64,000 nucleotides of DNA from Shewanella decolorationis S12 (lineage in GTDB: Bacteria; Pseudomonadota; Gammaproteobacteria; Enterobacterales; Shewanellaceae): the NCBI RefSeq assembly GCF_000485795.1, contig NZ_AXZL01000067.1, positions 1 to 64,000 of the forward strand, written 5' to 3'. The number at the start of each line of letters is the position of its first letter. Position 1 is the stretch's first letter. A program made the translations under genes and the position numbers. Below, piece by piece: positions 56,978 through 64,000 of the stretch. The notes beneath the pieces are model-generated. The model saw only the letters and a list, made by a program, of their open reading frames with translations, was not told the origin of the DNA and did not search any database.

Positions 56978-57313
56978 TTTGATTTAGTTAAACCTAACGA
57001 GTTAATTCATGAACTTTGTCTTCACTACGCCAAAAAGTGAATGTAAAGATACCTTGAAACAATAAGTTATTTGATCGGCCAACAAGCTACAACATTTTAA
57101 AATACGCAACACTATGATACTCACTAACGCGAAACAAATAATCCACGATAAAAGACTTGTTTTGCCCGCATTTTTTCTCCCTTGGTTTACACTCATAAGG
57201 TACCCAACAAAATACAACTAAATGAATTGGGTGAATTTATCCTTAAGGGGTATTGCATACGCAGCAGCGGTGCAGCAGTTTATTCTGGAAACTCTTATCA
57301 TGGTGATGGTTTT
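56978..57313. other. Divergent region with a possible small membrane protein
   Basis: About 335 nt between the HExxH gene and the Hpt-REC-REC-GGDEF gene. It contains both promoters and one small minus-strand frame listed separately. No clear operator or terminator was found. Confidence 0.4.
57002..57196 (-). CDS. Possible small single-pass membrane protein
   Basis: An open frame of about 64 residues from an ATG at 57196. A basic N-terminus (NQGRKNAGKTS) leads into one hydrophobic helix (LLSWIICFALVSIIVLRIL) and a cysteine-containing tail. The ribosome binding site is weak. It ends 43 nt before the HExxH gene start, on the same strand. It could be a chance frame; kept because the charge and helix order are typical of a small membrane protein. 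Confidence 0.3.
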   Translation of the reverse strand: MSVNQGRKNAGKTSLLSWIICFALVSIIVLRILKCCSLLADQITYCFKVSLHSLFGVVKTKFMN

Positions 57314-58963
57314 ATGAGTCTTGAAGAATCCTTAGAACAATTAAAACGTCAGTACTTACATGCTTTACCAGATAAAAAGAAACAAATCATTACGTTATGG
57401 ATCTCACTCCGTAAAAACTGGCAAGGCCATATGCTGTCGGCAGTGTACCGTGAAGTGCATAATTTGAAGGGCTCCTGTGAAACCTTTGGTTTAACTGAAA
57501 CCAAAGATATTGTTGGTAAGCTTGAGCTTCAATTAAAAAATCTTCTCGACACCCCTGCGCCCACGCTAAATGTGATCAAAGGCCTAGATACGCTTTTCCA
57601 CCAGTTACTGCAAAATAATCTACAGTATCAACCTGCTGCGCCCGTAGTCGAAGCCAATATGCAGCAAAGTCCCTATAAACCCTCAAAAGCACGGCATGAA
57701 TACTGTATCGCCATTATTGAAGACGATAGTAATGTCGGGGCCATGATCACTAAACAACTGCATGAATTTGGTTTTAATGTGCAGCATTTTTTGAACTTTA
57801 CCGATTTTCTCAAGGTGCAATACTCAACGCCATTTGACTTAATATTGTTAGATCTCATTTTGCCCGATTATACCGAAGAAGCTTTATTTGAAGCCGCAAC
57901 TGAGTTTGAGAAACATAATACTCGTGTATTTGTACTGTCCTCCCGCGGTGATTTTGATATGCGCTTATTAGCGATCCGCGCCAATATCAGTGAATATTTT
58001 GTCAAGCCAGCTGAAACTACGTTATTAGTACGCAAAATTCATCAATGGTTAAAAATGTCCGAAAAACCGCCACTAAAAGTACTTTTAGTGGATGATCAAC
58101 AATCTATGGTGGACTATTTTTCTAGCCTATTACGAAGCCATGGTCTGATGGTACGGGGGATGACTAAACCTGAACAAGTTTTACCGACACTTGAGCAATT
58201 TGAGCCAGATTTGTTTATTTTCGATCTCTATATGCCAGAGGTAAATGGATTAGAACTCGCGAAAATGATCCGTCAGCTAGATAAATATACTTCGAGCCCA
58301 ATTTTAGTATTGAGCTCGGATGACACGATGCAAAACAAGGTCAGTATTATTCAAGCAGGTTCTGATGATTTAATTTCTAAACAAACAGCACCGAGTTTGT
58401 TTGTGACCCAGGTAATTTCCCGTGCCCAGCGAGGCCATGATATTCGAAGTTCCGCGAGCCGTGATAGTTTAACGGGCTTACTCAACCACACCCAAATTCT
58501 CGTTGCGGCTCGCCGTAGTGTTAATCTCGCCAAACGCGTTAATCAATCTGTGTGTATTGCCATGCTGGATTTGGATCACTTCAAACAAGTCAACGATACC
58601 TACGGCCATTCCGGCGGCGATAAAGTGCTCTTAGCCTTTGCACATTTGTTGCAACAATCCCTACGTCCGACGGATTTTATGGGGCGATATGGAGGTGAAG
58701 AATTTATGCTGGTGTTACCGGATATGCCCGCCCCACTTGCCATTGCAAAACTCAATGCGATCCGCGAAAGTTTCAGCCATATTGTTTTTGTTGAAGAAGG
58801 CGCAGAGTTTAAGGTGACGTTAAGCGGTGGCTTGGCATTTTCAACAGAGTGTGAAGAGTTTCAGGACTGTTTATTACTAGCTGATAAAAATCTATATGAA
58901 GCTAAACGAACTGGCAGAAACCGCCTTGTTACTACCTTAATAAAAAATAGCGAGTCGATCTAA
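57314..58963 (+). CDS. Hpt-REC-REC-GGDEF diguanylate cyclase
   Basis: A soluble signalling protein of about 549 residues. Hpt domain about 1-100 with HNLKGSCETFGL; REC1 about 130-245 (IAIIEDDSNVG, acceptor in LILLDLILPD); REC2 about 255-370 (VLLVDDQQSMV, acceptor in LFIFDLYMPEVNG); GGDEF about 380-545 with MLDLDHFKQVNDTYGHSGGD and YGGEEF, an intact active site. The ATG at 57314 is used since the frame further upstream has no family support. It converges with cheB, ending about 17 nt from it. The only GGDEF protein in the window with an intact signature. Confidence 0.9.
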   Translation: MSLEESLEQLKRQYLHALPDKKKQIITLWISLRKNWQGHMLSAVYREVHNLKGSCETFGLTETKDIVGKLELQLKNLLDTPAPTLNVIKGLDTLFHQLLQNNLQYQPAAPVVEANMQQSPYKPSKARHEYCIAIIEDDSNVGAMITKQLHEFGFNVQHFLNFTDFLKVQYSTPFDLILLDLILPDYTEEALFEAATEFEKHNTRVFVLSSRGDFDMRLLAIRANISEYFVKPAETTLLVRKIHQWLKMSEKPPLKVLLVDDQQSMVDYFSSLLRSHGLMVRGMTKPEQVLPTLEQFEPDLFIFDLYMPEVNGLELAKMIRQLDKYTSSPILVLSSDDTMQNKVSIIQAGSDDLISKQTAPSLFVTQVISRAQRGHDIRSSASRDSLTGLLNHTQILVAARRSVNLAKRVNQSVCIAMLDLDHFKQVNDTYGHSGGDKVLLAFAHLLQQSLRPTDFMGRYGGEEFMLVLPDMPAPLAIAKLNAIRESFSHIVFVEEGAEFKVTLSGGLAFSTECEEFQDCLLLADKNLYEAKRTGRNRLVTTLIKNSESI

Positions 58964-58979
58964 GCGAAGCATCTTAGTT

Positions 58980-60038
58980 TTAGTCACGACTGAGTGAGGC
59001 AAGGTAATTCAATAGCTTGTCTGCAAGTTGTGGCAGTTCAACCACCTGGTGAACCACGCCACGTTTAATAGCCTCTTTTGGCATGCCAAACACAACACAG
59101 CTTTGTTCTCCCTGAGCAAAGGTTTTGCCACCATGTTTTGCGATTGCTTCCATCCCATCGGCACCATCCTTTCCCATCCCTGTTAAAATAACGGCTGTGG
59201 CATTGGCCCCTGCATATTGGGCTACCGAATTAAATAGCACATCCACTGACGGCCTATGGCCACTGATTTTTTCACCTTGGCTAAGCTTTGCTTTAAAACT
59301 ACCTCCAACCTTAATGATTTCGAGATGCATATCCCCCGGCGCCACATAGGCATTGCAGGGTAACAACTTCTCCCCATCTTCCGCTTGCTTAACCTTCAGG
59401 CGAGTGAGCTTATTTAGTCGCTCTGCAAAGGTGCGCGTAAAGCCCGCAGGCATATGTTGGGTGATTACAATCGGTGGCATCACGGCAGGTAATTGCTGTA
59501 AAAGATATAAAATCGCCTCAGTGCCCCCCGTTGAAGCCCCAATCGCGACCAACTGGGTATTGACAGTGCGCTGGCTTAGAGCGGGTTTAATACTCGATTT
59601 AGGTGCATTAGTGGCAGGTATTTGCGGCGCTTTAAGCAATTTGGCTCTGGCTGCCGATTTGATCTTTTCGAGGATCAAATCCTGATATTCATTAAATCCC
59701 TGCGGCGAATCTAATTTAGGTTTAGGTATAAAATCTACTGCGCCTAAAGCCAATGCATTGAAGGTTGCATCTGCGCCTTCTTCGGTGAGCGCTGAAATCA
59801 TCACCACCGCAGTTGGCCTTGCCTTCATTAATCGATCAAGAAAAGTCAGCCCATCTACTTTTGGCATTTCAATGTCTAAGGTGATCACGTCTGGGCGAAA
59901 TTGATTCACCATGTCCTTGGCCATGTAAGCATCCGCAGCCATACCGACCAAAGACATCTCGGGATCAGACTCAATCATCTTTCCCAATAAACTGCGAATT
60001 AACGCAGAATCGTCGACCACTAAGACCTTTATCGTCAT
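58980..60038 (-). CDS. cheB: Chemotaxis protein-glutamate methylesterase CheB
   Basis: Removes methyl groups from, and deamidates, chemoreceptors. A protein of 352 residues: REC domain (about 1-125; VVDDSALIRSL, acceptor in ITLDIEMPKVDG) joined by a linker to the esterase domain (about 160-350) with the catalytic Ser in AIGASTGGT, His in TQHMPAGF and Asp in GMGKDGADG. Last gene of the minus-strand che operon, 3 nt after cheD. Confidence 0.96.
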   Translation of the reverse strand: MTIKVLVVDDSALIRSLLGKMIESDPEMSLVGMAADAYMAKDMVNQFRPDVITLDIEMPKVDGLTFLDRLMKARPTAVVMISALTEEGADATFNALALGAVDFIPKPKLDSPQGFNEYQDLILEKIKSAARAKLLKAPQIPATNAPKSSIKPALSQRTVNTQLVAIGASTGGTEAILYLLQQLPAVMPPIVITQHMPAGFTRTFAERLNKLTRLKVKQAEDGEKLLPCNAYVAPGDMHLEIIKVGGSFKAKLSQGEKISGHRPSVDVLFNSVAQYAGANATAVILTGMGKDGADGMEAIAKHGGKTFAQGEQSCVVFGMPKEAIKRGVVHQVVELPQLADKLLNYLASLSRD

Positions 60039-60041
60039 CTT

Positions 60042-60662
60042 TTAATCACCAAAGAGTTCAACATCTCCTCCCCGAGGAAGATTTTTAATCCGTAAGCGAT
60101 ATTCACTTTCCCTGTCCATGATAGTGCTATTATGCATCGTCTTAATTTTCCTTACTTTAACGAGTCCAGAATCAGGAAAAAAGTAGACTTTCCGCGGATA
60201 AATATCGAGCAAGTCCGCCGCGATAACCGGAATTTGCTCCATCCGCAAATATTCAAGAACAAATTCGGCATTACGTTCACCAATATTCTGAACGGTTAAC
60301 CCTGATAACATGTTGCCACCGCCGAAAACTTTGGCTTCAAGAAAGTGTCGTCGAGCACCTAACTTTAGTAACTCATTGATAAGTAACTCCATTGCATAAA
60401 CACCATAACGGGCTGAATCAGTTAAAATACCAGTACCATGGCCATTGTCATTGGGTAATAAAAAATGATTCATGCCACCAATTTTCCGTTCAAGATCATA
60501 AAGACAAACGGAAATACATGACCCCAAAACGGTAACAATCAAGGTGTCTTCACGCGTAGCATAGTACTCACCAGGTAGAATTTTCACCGCTTCACAGTCA
60601 AACAAGTGATCAAAATACCGATTAGGGCCCGCAGCTGGATATTCAATATTCGGTTTTTGCAC
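60042..60662 (-). CDS. cheD: Chemoreceptor glutamine deamidase CheD
   Basis: Deamidates glutamines of chemoreceptors and may interact with CheC-like partners. A protein of 206 residues with the catalytic Cys in VTVLGSCISVCLYD (about 48-60) and His in GGMNHFLLP. The C-terminal tail (RIKNLPRGGDVELFGD) is typical of longer CheD. GTG start; it overlaps the cheR end by 20 nt. Confidence 0.94.
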   Translation of the reverse strand: MQKPNIEYPAAGPNRYFDHLFDCEAVKILPGEYYATREDTLIVTVLGSCISVCLYDLERKIGGMNHFLLPNDNGHGTGILTDSARYGVYAMELLINELLKLGARRHFLEAKVFGGGNMLSGLTVQNIGERNAEFVLEYLRMEQIPVIAADLLDIYPRKVYFFPDSGLVKVRKIKTMHNSTIMDRESEYRLRIKNLPRGGDVELFGD

Positions 60663-61494
60663 TCACACTTCCCTTTACGGCTTTATAAGTCGTTTGTCCC
60701 ACTGGTGTTATAATTTGCGGAAACATATTAAAATTTTCAGAATGTCCCGCGATATATAATCCATCCTCAGCAAGCGAAAGCATCATATGTTTTAAAATGC
60801 TTTCTTGCGTTGCTTTATCAAAATAAATCATTACATTTCGACAAAAAATAATATCGATCGGCGTCTTTATTGACCAAAAGTTGTCAACTAAATTGATGCG
60901 CGTAAACTGCAACATTTGCCTTAATTCGGGTACAACGCGAACATTACCGAGTTGTGCCCCTTTACCTCGCTGGAAAAACATCTTTTTCCGCTCGTCACTT
61001 ACTGTCTCTATTCTTTCTATGGGATAGATCCCCAACTGCGCTTTTTTTAATACAGCACTGTCAATATCAGAAGCAATAATCTCAATTGGCGTATTAAATC
61101 GACCAAAATGCTCTGCAACCACCATTGCAATTGAATAGGGTTCTTCACCTGTACTACTCGCCGCACACCAAATTCGTTTAGTTTGCGGATGGGCCTGCAA
61201 ATGGCGTTTTAACACCTCAAAATGGTGCGGTTCACGAAAAAACGCCGTTTGATTGGTGGTAAGCGCATTTATAAACTCTTGATGCTCACTTTCATTGGCT
61301 TGCAAGTAGTCAAAATAATCCGAGAAACCCGGTAATTTGAGAGCCCTGATCCGCCGAACTAATCGGCTATACACCATGGCATCTTTACTCTCGGCTAACT
61401 TTATCCCTGCAAATTGATAAAGCAGCGATTTCACGGTATTGAAATGAGCCGAAGTAAAAATGTATTCCTTGCCTAAGGGTCTAAGTTCACTCAA
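60643..61494 (-). CDS. cheR: Chemotaxis methyltransferase CheR
   Basis: Methylates chemoreceptor glutamates with S-adenosylmethionine. A protein of 283 residues: N-terminal helical domain, then the SAM fold with WCAASSTGEEPYSIAMV near residue 118 and IIFCRNVMIYF near residue 220. A start at a TTG (61494) directly after the receptor stop fits the family N-terminus; the Shine-Dalgarno-like GGGAAG lies inside the receptor gene. The 3' end overlaps cheD. Confidence 0.93.
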   Translation of the reverse strand: MSELRPLGKEYIFTSAHFNTVKSLLYQFAGIKLAESKDAMVYSRLVRRIRALKLPGFSDYFDYLQANESEHQEFINALTTNQTAFFREPHHFEVLKRHLQAHPQTKRIWCAASSTGEEPYSIAMVVAEHFGRFNTPIEIIASDIDSAVLKKAQLGIYPIERIETVSDERKKMFFQRGKGAQLGNVRVVPELRQMLQFTRINLVDNFWSIKTPIDIIFCRNVMIYFDKATQESILKHMMLSLAEDGLYIAGHSENFNMFPQIITPVGQTTYKAVKGSVSAKTEY

Positions 61495-63459
61495 TCAAAA
61501 ATCTTCCCATTCATCTTGATCAGCCTTACTTATCCTTGGCGCCATTGCCTTTGGTTTTGTGGAGACCCGCGCTAAAGCTGAAGATTTACCCGTGAGTTTT
61601 TTTAACTCACTGGCACGGGGTGCAGCATCGCTTTCTTCGTCAACTTTAAAATTCGATACACTATCAGCCAGTTGCTGCGCTTGAGATTGCATACTTTCTG
61701 CAGCCGCAGCGGCTTCCTCCACAAGAGCAGCATTCTGTTGCGTCATTTCATCCATTTGTACGACGGCTTTACCTATCTCATCAATGCCGATTGCCTGTTC
61801 ATTCGATGCAGAGGCAATTTCTGCCATAATGTCGTTAACACGTTTAATGGCAATGACAATTTCCTTCATGGTGTCGCCTGATTTACCAACCAGGCTATTA
61901 CCACTCTCAATTTTGCTAACAGAGTCAGAAATCAAGGCTTTGATATCCTTAGCGGCATTTGCAGAGCGTTGAGCCAAGCTTCGTACTTCAGATGCGACGA
62001 CAGCAAAACCCCGCCCCTGTTCACCCGCCCTTGCCGCTTCTACCGCAGCGTTAAGTGCTAAGATATTGGTTTGGAAGGCGATACCATCAATAACACCGAT
62101 AATATCGGCAATCTTACGTGCCGATTCGTTAATCGATGCCATGGTTTGCACCACTTGCTGGATCAGTTCACCACCGTCTTCGGCAACATCAGCCGCCTTA
62201 GAAGCTAAAGCATTTGCTTGGCTTGCATTATCCGCATTTAATTTAACAGTGCCGGTTAGCTCTTCCATGCTGGCTGACGTCTCTTCCAGACTAGAGGCTT
62301 GTTCCTCTGTTCGACTAGACAGATCGGCATTACCCTGAGCGATTTCTGAAGATGCGGTGTTAATGGTATCTGCCGCTTTTTGAATATCTCTTATCATGAA
62401 GGACAATTTTTCAGCCGTTTGATTTGAATAATTTTTCAAATCATTGAAGGTCCCTTCATACTCATTATAGATGCGGGTCGTCAGATCCCCATCTGCCATC
62501 GCCATAAGCACACGCGCGACATCCTGAAGCCCACGATCCGAGGTTTCAATCAAGGAATTAAGGCTATTTGCAAGCATTAAGAAAAAGCCCTGTTTACCTT
62601 GACTATCAACGCGTTTTGAAAAATCACCTGCAGCGGCAGCGGCCACAATTCGGGCAATTTCTTGCTCAACTTGGACTTCTTCTGTTCGGTCTAGCCATTC
62701 CACCACAGAACCTAAGCGTTCACCCGACTTAGAAATAATCGGACTGGCAGTTAAACGAAAATGACAACTGGCGACTTGAATTTGTGATTCATACTTGCGG
62801 TCGAGTTTATCGAGTAAGTTCGCCTGATGGGCGGGATTACGGTGAAAAATATCCATTGAACTGCCGACGATTTTATCCACCGAAAAATGAGGTAACACCT
62901 GGCGAATCTCACTCTCGGAACGACGTAGCATCGCTTCTACCGAACGGTTCATATAAATGATCGTGCGACTCGCATCGGCGATCATCACATTGGTACTGGT
63001 ATTGTTCAGCGCCTCTAATATTCGTTGCGTTGCGCGCTCAGCTTCAATGCTTTCGGTACGGTCAATCCATTCAACACCCGTACCTAAATGTTTATTCTCA
63101 CGGGAAATAATAGGTGTAAGTATCAATTTAAAGGTGCGTTTACCAATGCTAATCTGCGCCGTGTGGGACTGCGAAAGTCTTTCAAGCATATTGCGCTGGT
63201 GAGCAGGATTTACATGGAAAATATCAATATTACTCCCAACGATCTTCGCAACCGAGAATTGCGGTAACTGCTTACGGATATCGGCCTCCGCCTCTGACAA
63301 CATACTCAGCACGGCTTTATTTGCGTAAATGATATTGCGGTCGCTATCGGCAATCATAAAATTATTACCGCTATTATCGAGTAATTGGAAATAGCGTTGG
63401 CGCTCTTCATCTCTACGTTGGCGCTCTTCGGTATTACCAAAAATATCAAGGATACCCAT
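61495..63459 (-). CDS. Soluble methyl-accepting chemotaxis protein with two PAS domains
   Basis: A chemoreceptor of 654 residues without membrane segments. Two tandem PAS domains (about 15-135 and 140-255) are internally similar ([18 protein letters not shown] and [18 protein letters not shown]). A HAMP-like stretch (about 265-370) and the signalling domain follow, with the hairpin tip [23 protein letters not shown]. The protein ends in EWEDF, a pentapeptide of the xWxxF type that tethers CheR or CheD/CheB to receptors. Cytosolic stimulus, perhaps redox or a small ligand, is inferred from the PAS domains. No residue count disagrees with an intact gene. Confidence 0.93.
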   Translation of the reverse strand: MGILDIFGNTEERQRRDEERQRYFQLLDNSGNNFMIADSDRNIIYANKAVLSMLSEAEADIRKQLPQFSVAKIVGSNIDIFHVNPAHQRNMLERLSQSHTAQISIGKRTFKLILTPIISRENKHLGTGVEWIDRTESIEAERATQRILEALNNTSTNVMIADASRTIIYMNRSVEAMLRRSESEIRQVLPHFSVDKIVGSSMDIFHRNPAHQANLLDKLDRKYESQIQVASCHFRLTASPIISKSGERLGSVVEWLDRTEEVQVEQEIARIVAAAAAGDFSKRVDSQGKQGFFLMLANSLNSLIETSDRGLQDVARVLMAMADGDLTTRIYNEYEGTFNDLKNYSNQTAEKLSFMIRDIQKAADTINTASSEIAQGNADLSSRTEEQASSLEETSASMEELTGTVKLNADNASQANALASKAADVAEDGGELIQQVVQTMASINESARKIADIIGVIDGIAFQTNILALNAAVEAARAGEQGRGFAVVASEVRSLAQRSANAAKDIKALISDSVSKIESGNSLVGKSGDTMKEIVIAIKRVNDIMAEIASASNEQAIGIDEIGKAVVQMDEMTQQNAALVEEAAAAAESMQSQAQQLADSVSNFKVDEESDAAPRASELKKLTGKSSALARVSTKPKAMAPRISKADQDEWEDF

Positions 63460-63464
63460 AATGT

Positions 63465-63977
63465 TTACTCCTGATCTGAAAGACTGTTTGTATCAATTAG
63501 CCCCAACTCATCACTGCTGATAAGCGCCTGAATATTGACTAAAATAATCATTTTTTCTTCAACGGTGGCGAGTCCTTTGAGATATCGACTATCAAAGGCA
63601 GCACCAAATTCCGGTGCAGGTAAAATGGCTTCACTCGACAGCTTAATCACATCAGAGACTGCATCGACCACAATGCCTACGATTCGGTCGCAGACATTCA
63701 GCATGATGACAATAGTAAATTCATCATAAGTGACTGTGCCGACATTAAATTTCATCCTTAGATCCACAATAGGGACTATATCGCCACGCAGATTAAGTAC
63801 CCCTTTGATAAAACTGGGTGCGTTAGCTATTTTTGTCACGGGTTCATAGCCCCTGATTTCCTTTACTGACATGATGTCCAAGGCATAATGCTCTTCGCCC
63901 AAAACAAAACTTAAAAACTCTACTTCATCATGGGCACTTAACTCGGATTTAGCGGAGAGTGATGCGCGGCTTTCCAT
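63465..63977 (-). CDS. cheW: Chemotaxis coupling protein CheW
   Basis: Links receptors to the CheA kinase. A protein of 170 residues with the CheW fold ([42 protein letters not shown] core and [16 protein letters not shown] near residue 64). The ATG at 63977 has GAGGAC upstream. In the direction of transcription it is the first complete gene in this window; stop codons just upstream (TAA/TGA) suggest another che gene, probably cheA, ends right there outside the window. Confidence 0.95.
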   Translation of the reverse strand: MESRASLSAKSELSAHDEVEFLSFVLGEEHYALDIMSVKEIRGYEPVTKIANAPSFIKGVLNLRGDIVPIVDLRMKFNVGTVTYDEFTIVIMLNVCDRIVGIVVDAVSDVIKLSSEAILPAPEFGAAFDSRYLKGLATVEEKMIILVNIQALISSDELGLIDTNSLSDQE

Positions 63978-64000
63978 GAGATAGTCCTCAGTTAATTCTT

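Overview
The window looks like chromosomal DNA of a Shewanella species (Gammaproteobacteria, Alteromonadales). The basis is gene content and order: eda-edd-pgl-zwf divergent from hexR and pykA, then an acyl-CoA dehydrogenase with a PsrA-like TetR regulator, an M2 peptidase, YfcZ/VC2046-type proteins next to tRNA-Tyr and queE/queC, a rhombosortase, uvrB, and rsxABCDGE-nth. A beta-propeller phytase beside a TonB receptor and a cheBDR-MCP-cheW block also fit the genus. The species was not identified. Coding density is high, and there are no insertion sequences with a transposase, no prophage and no CRISPR array.

Layout. 1-7.7 kb: Entner-Doudoroff and oxidative pentose-phosphate entry genes on the minus strand, facing hexR and pyruvate kinase, with HexR-like palindromes upstream of zwf and pykA. 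7.7-10.9 kb: fatty-acid beta-oxidation (fadE) under a PsrA-like regulator with a palindrome in front. 10.9-18.1 kb: M2 peptidase lipoprotein, SmrA, an NTF2-like secreted protein, a YchJ protein, a PAS/GGDEF/EAL protein and two small conserved proteins. 18.2-21.3 kb: three identical tRNA-Tyr genes, queE, queC, rhombosortase, then a TIR-bounded non-autonomous repeat element. 21.4-25.2 kb: uvrB, a long non-coding stretch, a small ORF, a truncated copy of the same element and two tRNA-Asn genes. 25.4-34.4 kb: a catalytically degenerate GGDEF/EAL membrane protein, the Rnf/Rsx electron transport operon (RsxC has a repetitive Ala/Lys-rich tail) and nth. 34.6-39.3 kb: small membrane proteins, a PepSY pair behind a Fur-box-like site, a secreted remnant of a metallo-beta-lactamase-fold protein, an unknown protein and a CLCA_X-type putative metalloprotein. 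39.3-44.1 kb: a tightly overlapping signalling operon (small ORF, XRE regulator, REC-EAL, Hpt-like protein, CHASE hybrid kinase). 44.1-47.8 kb: Bcr/CflA-type MFS transporter, AraC regulator and a degenerate GGDEF membrane protein. 48.3-53.3 kb: TonB receptor plus two-domain phytase behind a Pho-box-like site. 53.5-57.2 kb: ABC-F protein YbiT, an SRPBCC protein and a DUF4124/HExxH protein. 57.3-64 kb: an Hpt-REC-REC-GGDEF protein facing a chemotaxis operon (cheW, soluble double-PAS MCP, cheR, cheD, cheB) that continues beyond the right edge.

Functional themes. Sugar and fatty-acid catabolism are each arranged around a local regulator with visible operator candidates. Phosphate scavenging from phytate forms a self-contained unit (uptake receptor, enzyme, Pho box). 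Five proteins carry GGDEF and/or EAL domains, but by motif only one looks able to make c-di-GMP and two look able to degrade it. The best candidate for a little-described system is the 39.3-44.1 kb operon. It appears to encode a whole His-Asp-His-Asp phosphorelay ending in an EAL phosphodiesterase, together with an XRE regulator whose start is overlapped by about 80-90 nt by an upstream small ORF.
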